From positions 1 to 35,772 of IMG/VR virus record IMGVR_UViG_3300009187_000045: a stretch of DNA of 35,772 bases; one strand, 5' to 3'. The notes below the pieces were generated by a model. That model was given only the letters and a program-made list of their open reading frames with translations. It had not been told where the DNA came from and did not search any database. Both the position numbers and the translations under genes were made by a program. Shown in pieces: positions 5,097 to 11,876 of the stretch (positions within the stretch are counted from its first letter, which is position 1; every line of letters starts with the position of its first letter). Origin of the DNA: a virus.

Positions 5097-7267
5097 TTTA
5101 TTTGAACCCATCCGCTGTCTGCTTGGCCCATTGCAAAGCGCTGGAATATGGCCGCGCTGACGGCCTTTCTTGCATAGCTTTGGTCGGCCATTGGCACGGC
5201 CTGATAGATGTCAGCCCACTCCAGCTGGTGCATTGATTGCAGTTCTTTTGGGACACTTGGCCGCCCTGACCCTCTTCGCATAATGACCGCGCCTTTGGCG
5301 TTGATGATGGACTGGACAAAGTTGCAGGCAGCGTCACACGCATCTTGGACTTGTTGCTGCTTTTTGTCGTTCTGCCGGTCGTTGGCTGCCTGCCTTCGGT
5401 CATCTTCCGAGGACATGGCTGGCACGACCAGCAGCACCATCTGCTCTTGGATATCCCCGTCTTCATCCAGCACAGTGTCGGCAAAGACATCACTTTGGAA
5501 TTTAATTTCTCTGAAGTTGGGCTGGTAACGGGTTTTGACCAGACGCATATATCGGGTCTTGGTCTCATCTTCAAACAAAATTCCCGTGAGAGTTGCATCA
5601 CCTGTGAATGCAGAAGCTCCACGGGCTGTGGCATCTGAGTCTGACTTTGATATGGTCTTGTTGGTGTGGGTAATGATGCAGACTGGCGTGTCCAGTTGGA
5701 TGTAGATGGTCTGCTTTAAGGCGGCAATATATGCACCCACTTCTGAGTTGTCATTCTCATTATCAATATCCATTGTCGCGTTTGCAGTATCTAATACCAA
5801 TAATGGCCGGACATTATCTATTGTGTGGTGAATCACATTATGTGCGAGCATGAGTAAATCTTTAACATTAGATCTCTTGGCATCGATGATGACAAACCAG
5901 TCTGATAATGCATTGGCACTAATCCCATAATGCCGCGCATAGCCTGTCAGGGTTCTTTCGACTTGGTCCGAGTCTTCAGTGACTATGATTGTTTTGCGTT
6001 TCTTGGTGGCAGTGAGTTCGCAGTCTTTGGCCTTTAGACCGGCCATGACCATGCACAGACTGATGACTGCTGTGGTCTTGCCAATGCCAGGCTGACCGGC
6101 CAGCACCATGAAACTATGCGCCCAAAAGCCTTTGACCATGTAGCGGATGGGTCTGATCTGGCCAATGGATAGCTGGCGTTCTGGCCAGCCTTTGGTCTCT
6201 TTTTGCGCTTCAGTTTGCGCTTCAGTTTGGCCAATCACAGCTGCAAAGTCTTCAACCGCTGACTTGCGCTCGGCCTGTTTGGTTGGAGCTTCCCACCCGC
6301 AGTCCTTGGCGTGCTTGAACAGTGTGCCAATGCCAACACCTTTACCTTGGTGAAAGCTCTTCCAGTGGACTTCAATGTCTTTCGTGCCTTCGTATTTGAT
6401 CCCACCTTGGGACCATGTATCCCATAAGCTACAACCTTGCTCTCCAAATTCTGAATGCAGAGCCTGACCGATCTCAATCCACTGGTCATAGTCACAGTCT
6501 GGGCTAATGTGCTGCAAAGCCTGCGCAGCCTTGGCCATTTCATCTGGCGCGCCTTTGGACAACATAGTTGTGAAGTCAAATGGTTTTGTAGCTACAACTT
6601 GCGGCTTTGGCTCTTGCAGCTGATGCTGCTCAATGATGCCCCAGTCCATTAACAATTCATGCAAATTGACGGCCTCTTGGAATTCACCGACCAATTGCTT
6701 GCCACTGAGTAAGACTGACTTGCCGGCACTGTTTGGCAGGCCAAATACCTCAAGCTCTTGGCCACCACCGAGTTTGTACTTCGGCAGCACTTGGTCAGAT
6801 TCTTTGGGTGGTTGGACCCACAAGAAGACATGACGACCACGGCCTGAGACAGAAACCTCGGTCAGCATCTGCTTTTGTTTCACATACTTGGCCATGCGCT
6901 GAATGGCCACATTGGTGGGTCCTGATGCGTGCTTCATGTCCACATCAAGGCAAACCAAATAGTTCCCTGATGGGCTGATGATGGGGCGCTGCTGGACTAA
7001 GCCAAGATATTGGCCATGTGGGGCCTCTTCCATGGTCCAGACATCTTCAGCGCTGTACAGATCGCTTGGGTCTGTATCCCGTGCCACACCTTGGCCAGAT
7101 CGCTTGTAGGGGATTTTTTTGGAGCCTTGCAGGGCAAAGGTGCAGAAGACGGCATCGGGGGCCACAGCGCCTATTTTGCAGGCGACAGACTGGGACTGAG
7201 AGAACGTGTCGTTTTGGGGTGTTTCAGTTATGATTGGCACTGAAATTCCTTTTGTTGGGGGTTTCAT
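5093..7267 (-). CDS. Bifunctional primase (AEP)-helicase replication protein
   Basis: This 724-residue multidomain protein starts with an N-terminal archaeo-eukaryotic primase/polymerase fold: the catalytic DVD at 108-110 and SGRGRH at 141-146. A PriCT-2-type segment follows (about 242-325, with YDQWIEIGQALH). The C-terminal RepA/RecA-like AAA ATPase has GQPGIGKTT at 391-399, Walker B LLVLDT at 489-494 and THTNK at 533-537. It would unwind DNA and lay primers at the phage fork. Its stop codon lies inside the iteron array. A hairpin sits just ahead of its ribosome site. No family-B or family-A DNA polymerase is visible in the window, so host polymerase is presumably recruited. Confidence 0.92.
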   Translation of the reverse strand: MKPPTKGISVPIITETPQNDTFSQSQSVACKIGAVAPDAVFCTFALQGSKKIPYKRSGQGVARDTDPSDLYSAEDVWTMEEAPHGQYLGLVQQRPIISPSGNYLVCLDVDMKHASGPTNVAIQRMAKYVKQKQMLTEVSVSGRGRHVFLWVQPPKESDQVLPKYKLGGGQELEVFGLPNSAGKSVLLSGKQLVGEFQEAVNLHELLMDWGIIEQHQLQEPKPQVVATKPFDFTTMLSKGAPDEMAKAAQALQHISPDCDYDQWIEIGQALHSEFGEQGCSLWDTWSQGGIKYEGTKDIEVHWKSFHQGKGVGIGTLFKHAKDCGWEAPTKQAERKSAVEDFAAVIGQTEAQTEAQKETKGWPERQLSIGQIRPIRYMVKGFWAHSFMVLAGQPGIGKTTAVISLCMVMAGLKAKDCELTATKKRKTIIVTEDSDQVERTLTGYARHYGISANALSDWFVIIDAKRSNVKDLLMLAHNVIHHTIDNVRPLLVLDTANATMDIDNENDNSEVGAYIAALKQTIYIQLDTPVCIITHTNKTISKSDSDATARGASAFTGDATLTGILFEDETKTRYMRLVKTRYQPNFREIKFQSDVFADTVLDEDGDIQEQMVLLVVPAMSSEDDRRQAANDRQNDKKQQQVQDACDAACNFVQSIINAKGAVIMRRGSGRPSVPKELQSMHQLEWADIYQAVPMADQSYARKAVSAAIFQRFAMGQADSGWVQIK

Positions 7268-7295
7268 TTGTTAGTTGCCATGAGAGTTGACCTTT

Positions 7296-7325
7296 AGCCT
7301 GGTAGCGTTTACGCGCTATCAGGCT
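7296..7325 (-). other. Strong stem-loop upstream of primase-helicase start
   Basis: A 12-bp stem (7296-7307 with 7314-7325, one G-U type pair) closes a 6-nt loop. Read on the minus strand, the stem ends directly before an AAAGG Shine-Dalgarno-like stretch and a 5-codon mini-ORF (MATNK). That mini-ORF's TGA overlaps the primase ATG. This suggests an intercistronic RNA structure that affects processing or translation. Read on the plus strand it is followed by TTTTCTTTT and would look like a terminator, but no plus-strand gene leads into it. Confidence 0.6.
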
Positions 7326-7349
7326 TTTCTTTTGGCAGGGATGTGAATT

Positions 7350-8363
7350 CTATTCCTTCGCCTTTTCTTTGACTAGAGAAGATGCAGCCACCTTCTCACC
7401 GACTAGGTCTTCGCTGACCTCGACACCAAGTTTTAAGACTGCACTGGGCGACTTCAGCTCCCAGACCTTCAAGTTGTCTTTGAATGCTTCCATGACCAGC
7501 GCCTCGTCTTTCCAAAATTTTGTTTTACGGCCTGCGCGCATGGTCCAGCCGGAAATGGCCGCGCCATTGGTCAATTGCTCTTTGGCAGCAGCCTGCACTG
7601 CATCGGCCCATGCGGCCATCAGGACTGCGTTGTCTAGCATCTCAGGGGTAACAGTCATGTCAGGCTTGAAATCGCTTCTAGCGACCTCTTGGACCTTCTC
7701 ACGCATACTGGGGCAAATGGTCTTGGCCTTGCAGTACCGGCAGGCATCGGGGCTTGGTCTTGTGGGTGCATCGCCTGAAAGCGCCAGCTCGGCTGCCGAC
7801 AGTAATCGCCTGCCATGCAGCTCTAAGTAGTTGCCAGACACTGTCCACTTGCTGTGGCCAACACGCGGCTGGAATATGTGCATGGTGCATTCGATGGTGT
7901 TTGGGGCTTTGAATTGACGCATCGCACCAAGGGCATAGGTCAGCAGCTGCTTGTTGTCTGTGGCATCCACGGCCACTCGGCCCGTCTTCAGATCAATGAC
8001 ATGAAGATGATTGCCATCAACTAGGACTGCATCGGCTGTGCCACCAAGCGCTGGGTGCAGAGACTTCAAGCCCTCATCGAGATTGACCTCGATCAGCTTT
8101 TTTCGGGGATTCTCGACCAAGTTGTTGACAAAGTCGGCATAGCTTTGGGCCATAGACAGGTGATCTGGGTCAGTGCCAGCTGGCACTTCTTTGCCAGACA
8201 GAATGATCTCAGACAGCTCATGGATGGCAGTGCCAATGGCAGCCGCCTCGCCTGCTGGCTCCCATGGCATGAGGGATTCGAGGCGATAACTGCCTGGGCA
8301 TTGCATGAATCTGTCTGTGCGTGATGCTGAGAGGCGAGCGTGTTTTCTGGTTTCGTGTTGCAT
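7350..8363 (-). CDS. PD-(D/E)XK nuclease, DUF2800/Cas4-RecB-like
   Basis: The 337 residues show the RecB/Cas4-like order: QCPGS (C22), GTAIHEL (H48), GGTADAV (D111), VIDLKTGR (D124, K126) and NKQLLTYAL (Q139). A cysteine set CRYCKAKTIC (C208, C211, C217) with C22 could hold a 4Fe-4S cluster. This matches DUF2800, usually found with a DUF2815 ssDNA-binding protein in phage recombination or replication modules, as here (9722-10288). It probably acts as a 5' or 3' exonuclease feeding strand annealing or repair. It lies 12 nt downstream of the SNF2-like gene in the same transcript. Confidence 0.88.
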   Translation of the reverse strand: MQHETRKHARLSASRTDRFMQCPGSYRLESLMPWEPAGEAAAIGTAIHELSEIILSGKEVPAGTDPDHLSMAQSYADFVNNLVENPRKKLIEVNLDEGLKSLHPALGGTADAVLVDGNHLHVIDLKTGRVAVDATDNKQLLTYALGAMRQFKAPNTIECTMHIFQPRVGHSKWTVSGNYLELHGRRLLSAAELALSGDAPTRPSPDACRYCKAKTICPSMREKVQEVARSDFKPDMTVTPEMLDNAVLMAAWADAVQAAAKEQLTNGAAISGWTMRAGRKTKFWKDEALVMEAFKDNLKVWELKSPSAVLKLGVEVSEDLVGEKVAASSLVKEKAKE

Positions 8364-8375
8364 GGTTTCTCCTGG

Positions 8376-9602
8376 TTAAATAATTTGATTGACAACATTG
8401 AGCTTCTTTAGGACCTTGGCCAGCACATTGTGGTCTAGGCTTGCTTTGATGGTCAGAATGTAGATGACGGGTGGAATGCCTGACTTGTTGATGTTCTCCA
8501 CTCGGCTGGATGCCTGCTCCAGTGCTGATGTGGACCAAGTGCATTCAACAAAGACAATCGTGTCGGCAGCGGATAGGTCCACACCTTCAGACATGGCGGC
8601 AATATTCCCGATGATGCATTTGGTCTGGCCGGACTGAAAGTCTGCAATGGCTTTGTCGCGCTTGGCCCGTGACGTTTCACCCGTAATAACTACGGGTTTG
8701 TGAACAAATAAGAGTTTCTCCAGCTCGGCCACCACATCCTTATGGTGCGCAAAGACCACCACCGGCTCATTAGCCTGGAGCAAGTCATCAATGAATTCAC
8801 TGGCCGCCTTGACCTTGCGCATACCGGCTTCCCGCATGATCTCTGCCAAGCCTTCAAAGGCCATCAAGGCATTGGGGTTGGCCATCAAGGCATCGGCATC
8901 AAACGATTGCTCCCGCTTGTCATTTGGCAGATCAAAGGTGATCAGTGAGACCTGTGGGTCTTTGTAGTCTTTGAAAATGTTTTCTTTTTTGCGTCTCAGC
9001 ACATGGGGCAGCATGAGCGCCTTAAGTTCTGGCAAGTTACTGGCCCCAGAGGCATCCATGCCCCATGGTGCAGAAAAAAGTCGGGCATATCTGGCCGCAA
9101 AGTCGTACCAGCCGCCTCTATAGATACCAAGGCCGTGCAAGATGGGCCACAGCTCAATCGGCCTATTTGGAATTGGTGTGCCAGATAATGCATAGACATG
9201 GCCTACTTTCTTCATGGCCAGCATTGCAGCCTTCGTTCTTTGGGCCTTTGGATTCTTGATTCTGTGGCACTCATCCAAAACTAGGGTCTTATATCTGTCC
9301 ACTTGCGTAACACCATACTGCAACACATCGTAGTTGATGATGGTGACATCGGCTGAATTTACCTCTGAAGCCTCATGTTTCCCATTAACCACATGGACTG
9401 AGACGTTGGGGGCCAGCCTAGCAAATGCAGACTCCCAAACTGTCTTAGCGATAGCTGGGCAAACGATCAGGGCTGGGAGGTTTTCAAGTGCAGCAGCTGC
9501 TGTGGGGAGAGTCTTACCAACACGGGGCTGGTCGGCCAGTATGGCCCTGCGCCTGGACAGTAAGAAGAGCTTGGCCTCTTGCTGATGGGGGAATAACTGC
9601 AT
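8376..9602 (-). CDS. SNF2-family DEAD-like helicase/translocase
   Basis: This 408-residue protein has two RecA-like lobes. Motif I, ADQPRVGKT (24-31), follows the PHQQEA Q-motif-like start. Motif II is DECH at 110-113 and motif III SGTPIPN at 140-146. Lobe 2 has ITGETS, NIAAMSEGVDL and a QASSRVENINKSG motif VI. It is compact, lacking insertions of cellular SNF2 enzymes, as in other phage homologs. The likely role is dsDNA translocation or fork remodelling with the downstream nuclease. The ATG has a GAGGA site at good spacing and the gene is the first after a strong promoter at 9631-9659. Confidence 0.9.
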   Translation of the reverse strand: MQLFPHQQEAKLFLLSRRRAILADQPRVGKTLPTAAAALENLPALIVCPAIAKTVWESAFARLAPNVSVHVVNGKHEASEVNSADVTIINYDVLQYGVTQVDRYKTLVLDECHRIKNPKAQRTKAAMLAMKKVGHVYALSGTPIPNRPIELWPILHGLGIYRGGWYDFAARYARLFSAPWGMDASGASNLPELKALMLPHVLRRKKENIFKDYKDPQVSLITFDLPNDKREQSFDADALMANPNALMAFEGLAEIMREAGMRKVKAASEFIDDLLQANEPVVVFAHHKDVVAELEKLLFVHKPVVITGETSRAKRDKAIADFQSGQTKCIIGNIAAMSEGVDLSAADTIVFVECTWSTSALEQASSRVENINKSGIPPVIYILTIKASLDHNVLAKVLKKLNVVNQII

Positions 9603-9630
9603 GATCGTTTCCTCGTTTTAAGTTGTTGCG

Positions 9631-9659
9631 ATCATATCTGCATTTGTGCTAAAGTGCAA
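9631..9659 (-). promoter_or_regulatory. Sigma70-like promoter for the replication operon
   Basis: On the minus strand TTGCAC (complement of 9654-9659) is followed after exactly 17 bp by TATGAT (complement of 9631-9636). The predicted start lies just before the GAGGA site and ATG of the SNF2-like gene at 9602. The -10 matches the consensus at five of six positions; the -35 is moderate. Palindromes at 9660-9691 abut the -35 element. Confidence 0.7.
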
Positions 9660-9691
9660 TTTCTGCAATCGCAGAAAACGATTTAATCGTT
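9660..9691. promoter_or_regulatory. Two perfect inverted repeats (operator candidates) in divergent promoter region
   Basis: TTTCTGC (9660-9666) and GCAGAAA (9671-9677) form one palindrome with a 4-nt centre. AACGATT (9677-9683) and AATCGTT (9685-9691) form a second with a 1-nt centre. They touch each other and sit between the divergent SNF2-like and ssDNA-binding genes, next to the minus-strand -35. They are the right size for dimeric regulators such as the Cro-like protein at 10268-10468; that pairing is inference. Confidence 0.6.
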
Positions 9692-9721
9692 AAAACGTGT
9701 AAACCTTAAAAGGAAAAAACC

Positions 9722-10288
9722 ATGACCAGAGTCGTAACCGGCAAAGTTCGTTTCTCATATTTCTCAGCATTGACTGCTCGCAAGAATGAGATGAACGGCA
9801 AAGAAGAGTTCTCTACTCAAGTGCTTGTCCCCAAGACAGACCTTGACACTGTGAACCAATTGAAAGCGGCAGCCAAGGCCGCATTGACCGCCAAATTTGG
9901 GGACAAAATCCCAAAGACTGTGCGCAATCCCTTGCGTGATGGCGATACAGAAGTCAAATCAGATGGATCACCACTGGGGCCAGAGTATGCAGGGCATTAC
10001 TTTTTCAATACCAAAAGCACCAACAAGCCTGGTGCAGTGGATGCCCATGGCCATGACATTCTTGGATCACAAGATATTGTCTCTGGCGACTATGGCCGCG
10101 TGTCTTTGAATGCTTATGCTTATGACCAGGCAGGCAACAAAGGCGTGTCGTATGGTTTGAACAACATCATGCTTTTGTCTAAGGGTGACTCGCTGGGTGG
10201 TGCAAAGCCATCGGCTGCCAGTGACTTTGGCGTGGTGGCCGGTAAGAGCGCGCCAGCTGCTGCCGAGTCAGTCGATAACGACTGGTGA
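9722..10288 (+). CDS. Single-stranded DNA-binding protein, DUF2815 type
   Basis: This 188-residue protein starts MTRVVTGKVRFSYFSAL and contains LVPKTDLDTVNQLKAAAK, NPLRDGD and DIVSGDYGRVSLNAYAYD. It ends in an acidic VDNDW tail, like the C-terminal tip by which SSBs recruit partners. The pattern matches DUF2815, an OB-fold ssDNA-binding family often paired with DUF2800 nucleases. An AAGGA site precedes the ATG. It opens the plus-strand cassette and is divergent from the SNF2-like gene, so the replication and recombination genes share a control region. Its 3' end overlaps the antisense HTH gene by 21 nt. Confidence 0.88.
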   Translation: MTRVVTGKVRFSYFSALTARKNEMNGKEEFSTQVLVPKTDLDTVNQLKAAAKAALTAKFGDKIPKTVRNPLRDGDTEVKSDGSPLGPEYAGHYFFNTKSTNKPGAVDAHGHDILGSQDIVSGDYGRVSLNAYAYDQAGNKGVSYGLNNIMLLSKGDSLGGAKPSAASDFGVVAGKSAPAAAESVDNDW

Positions 10289-10468
10289 TTTGTCGATCAG
10301 TTTATTAAGCGCCAAGTGCAATTGATTGACTGATGTCCACAGAGGCTCCACAGTTCCAGACAGCCACCGGCTTACCTGGGACTGTTGGATGCCAGCCTCA
10401 TCGCACACCGCAGACATGGTTATCTTGTGAGCCTTGGCCCTTGCGCGTATTGTGTGAATTGATTCCAT
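10268..10468 (-). CDS. Cro/CI-like helix-turn-helix regulator (66 aa)
   Basis: The small protein has a clear HTH (about residues 16-40): ITMSAVCDEAGIQQSQ followed by VSRWLSG. A short helical tail completes a Cro-like fold. It is encoded antisense to the plus-strand cassette, convergent with the SSB gene, and its last 21 nt overlap that gene's 3' end. No strong Shine-Dalgarno is seen; a weak promoter (TTGTTT, 18 bp, TAGAAT on the minus strand) lies just upstream. It may repress the divergent promoters through the palindromes at 9660-9691. Lysogeny control cannot be claimed because no integrase is seen. Confidence 0.75.
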   Translation of the reverse strand: MESIHTIRARAKAHKITMSAVCDEAGIQQSQVSRWLSGTVEPLWTSVNQLHLALNKLIDKSPVVID

Positions 10469-10522
10469 GAGCGCATTCTAATTGCGGTATATGTAAAAAA
10501 ACAACATGGACAGAATTACTTC

Positions 10523-10551
10523 TTGCAAGATAATTTAATTGTGTCTACCAT
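10523..10551 (+). promoter_or_regulatory. Candidate promoter for downstream plus-strand genes
   Basis: TTGCAA (10523-10528) and TACCAT (10546-10551) are separated by 17 bp in an AT-rich stretch, upstream of the small gene at 10586. It would restart transcription after the SSB gene, opposite to the HTH gene. The hexamers are moderate matches only. Confidence 0.4.
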
Positions 10552-10585
10552 TGTTACACCTATTCAACTTAAACGAAAGAAACCT

Positions 10586-10681
10586 ATGAAACCCTCAAAC
10601 GAAACCCTCATGGATTTGTTGACCGCCTTGGCCATTGGCGTTGGCTTGGCTGCACTCTTGGTGGCATGGTGGTCAGCGTGA
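10586..10681 (+). CDS. Tiny single-pass membrane protein (31 aa)
   Basis: A 31-codon frame begins MKPSNETLMDLLTALAI and continues with an uninterrupted hydrophobic stretch GVGLAALLVAWW, a good single transmembrane helix. Its TGA overlaps a GTG that begins the next gene (GTGA), the coupling style used all over this genome. The ribosome site is weak. Possible roles include superinfection exclusion or signalling, but nothing in the sequence decides between them. Confidence 0.6.
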   Translation: MKPSNETLMDLLTALAIGVGLAALLVAWWSA

Positions 10682-10959
10682 AATACAATCCAACCCCATT
10701 TTGCCCTGTGGACCTTTTGCTGTTTGTCTGCTGCATTGAAGATGTTGAACTGGTTTGCTTCTTGGAATACAGCCCAGAAGAAAAGGGATCAGTTGATTCT
10801 TATGGCGCACCTTATGAGCCAAATATTGATGAGTGCATGACGCTGAATAACGCATACATCGCTGGCACTGATGTGGATATTGCCCACATGATTTTGCAAA
10901 GCATGGTGGACCACATTGAGGTGACTGCGCTGGAGAAGTTTAAGGATGGTGATGAATGA
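10678..10959 (+). CDS. Hypothetical phage protein (93 aa)
   Basis: The product begins at GTG (VKYNPTPFCPVDLLLF) if the GTGA overlap with the preceding gene is used. An ATG at 10666 in the same frame is the alternative and would add four residues. It contains CFLEYSPEEKGSVDSYG, DECMTLNNAYIAGTDV and a C-terminal EALEKF-like helix, features I recall from short phage proteins of unknown function encoded near replication genes. It is acidic. Its stop overlaps both downstream starts at 10952 and 10956. Confidence 0.7.
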   Translation: MKYNPTPFCPVDLLLFVCCIEDVELVCFLEYSPEEKGSVDSYGAPYEPNIDECMTLNNAYIAGTDVDIAHMILQSMVDHIEVTALEKFKDGDE

Positions 10960-11749
10960 GCTGGCTCTTTTCGCAGGCGCTGGTGGTGGAATACTTGGGG
11001 GAAAACTTCTCGGATGGCGCACAGTCTGCGCAGTCGAATGGGAGCCATACCCAGCAAGCGTATTGTGCGCCAGACAAAATGACGGCATTCTTGCGCCTTT
11101 CCCGATTTGGGATGACGTACAAACCTTTGACGGCCACCCATGGCGAGGCATTGTTGATGTCGTATCTGGCGGCTTTCCCTGCCAAGACATCTCAGCCGCG
11201 GGGGGGGGGGCTGGAATTGATGGTGCAAAAAGCTCAATGTGGAAACACATGGCCAGAATCATTAGCGAAGTGGGACCAAGATTCGTGTTCGTGGAAAACA
11301 GCCCAATGCTCACTTCTCGGGGACTTGGAGTTGTTCTCGGGGACTTGGCCCAAATGGGGTTTGATGCGAAATGGGGAGTCTTGGGCGCAGACCTCACTGG
11401 TGCAGCGCATAGGCGGGACAGAATTTGGCTGGTTGCCTACGCCAACAGCATCCGACTGGATGACTGGGAAAGTGAATGGAATCGAACACCGAAACAGAAG
11501 ATTCATTCGGACCAGTCTGACAAGTGGGACAGAATTTGGAGCAAATCTAAGGGATGCGTTTCGTTTGATGACTGGAAAAGCCTTGCCACCGAATTTCTCA
11601 GAATGGATGATGGGATGGCCAATAGGATGGACCGACTTAAAGCCATTGGAAATGGACAAGTGCCAGTAGTGGCAGAAAAAGCATGGAAAACATTAAATGA
11701 ATCAAGACCTACCCCCCGCCATCGATGCCTGCCTCGACCTAATCAATGA
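10952..11749 (+). CDS. C5-cytosine DNA methyltransferase (265 aa)
   Basis: Ordered m5C-methyltransferase motifs are present: motif I LFAGAGGG (near residues 6-13), motif IV GGFPCQDIS with the catalytic Cys (about 77), motif VI VENSP (about 114), motif VIII AHRRDRIW (about 153) and motif X AIGNGQVPVV (about 231). It would methylate phage DNA, probably against host restriction or at regulatory sites. The region between VIII and X is short, so the target-recognition domain is minimal. Codons just after motif IV lie in an 11-G tract; the frame is intact as read. A second 237-codon ORF overlaps it in another frame. The start is ATG 10952 or 10946. Confidence 0.9.
   Translation: MNELALFAGAGGGILGGKLLGWRTVCAVEWEPYPASVLCARQNDGILAPFPIWDDVQTFDGHPWRGIVDVVSGGFPCQDISAAGGGAGIDGAKSSMWKHMARIISEVGPRFVFVENSPMLTSRGLGVVLGDLAQMGFDAKWGVLGADLTGAAHRRDRIWLVAYANSIRLDDWESEWNRTPKQKIHSDQSDKWDRIWSKSKGCVSFDDWKSLATEFLRMDDGMANRMDRLKAIGNGQVPVVAEKAWKTLNESRPTPRHRCLPRPNQ
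10956..11669 (+). CDS. Overlapping-frame protein inside the methyltransferase gene (237 aa)
   Basis: An open frame of 237 codons lies fully within the methyltransferase, shifted by one base. It starts MSWLFSQALVVEYLGENFSD and ends with LPTPTASDW and a GWPIGWTDLKPLEMDKCQ terminus. As I recall, proteins with this N-terminus and the MGWPxGWTDL C-terminus are annotated in many phages and prophages, so this frame seems conserved in its own right. Its ATG overlaps the TGA of the preceding gene (ATGA), exactly the coupled start used elsewhere here. Function unknown. It could be a dual-coded product, or become the C-terminus of the methyltransferase through slippage at the 11-G tract. Confidence 0.6.
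   Translation: MSWLFSQALVVEYLGENFSDGAQSAQSNGSHTQQAYCAPDKMTAFLRLSRFGMTYKPLTATHGEALLMSYLAAFPAKTSQPRGGGLELMVQKAQCGNTWPESLAKWDQDSCSWKTAQCSLLGDLELFSGTWPKWGLMRNGESWAQTSLVQRIGGTEFGWLPTPTASDWMTGKVNGIEHRNRRFIRTSLTSGTEFGANLRDAFRLMTGKALPPNFSEWMMGWPIGWTDLKPLEMDKCQ
11200..11210 (+). repeat. 11-G homopolymer tract inside both overlapping frames
   Basis: Eleven consecutive G residues follow the motif IV codons of the methyltransferase. They encode Gly-Gly-Gly in that frame and are also inside the overlapping frame. Tracts this long are prone to replication or transcription slippage and to sequencing error. In relatives, as far as I recall, this spot reads AGKGAG rather than AGGGAG. Confidence 0.85.
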
Positions 11750-11876
11750 CTTACTTCACCCAGAAGTCTTTGGCCATGCAATCCCCAATGAAGTTAAAAC
11801 CCGTGCATTCGTTGTCAAAACAATGCTGGAGCGTTTGAAAACCCGAATGGAGACCGACACATGGCCAGAGGCTTGA
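11697..11876 (+). CDS. Small helical hypothetical protein (59 aa)
   Basis: A 59-codon frame starts MNQDLPPAIDACLDLINDLL within the 3' end of the methyltransferase, after a GGAAAA site. It continues with a predicted long helix (VKTRAFVVKTMLERLKTRM) and ends WPEA. Its last 16 nt overlap the start of the 128-aa gene. The tight packing with both neighbours and the protein-like composition support it. No family is recognised; it could be an alpha-helical DNA- or protein-binding adaptor. Confidence 0.65.
   Translation: MNQDLPPAIDACLDLINDLLHPEVFGHAIPNEVKTRAFVVKTMLERLKTRMETDTWPEA

Noticed and set aside
7296-7325. tRNA-like string (AGCCTGGTAGCG resembles a D-arm)
   Set aside because: No acceptor, anticodon or T-arm can be fitted around it; the segment is a simple stem-loop.
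10268-10468. Lysogeny module based on the Cro-like gene
   Set aside because: No integrase, excisionase, attachment site or partition gene was recognised, so temperate lifestyle cannot be supported.
10789-11397. 202-codon minus-strand frame opposite the methyltransferase
   Set aside because: Pro/Ser-rich antisense shadow of the methyltransferase with no start context or recognisable motif.
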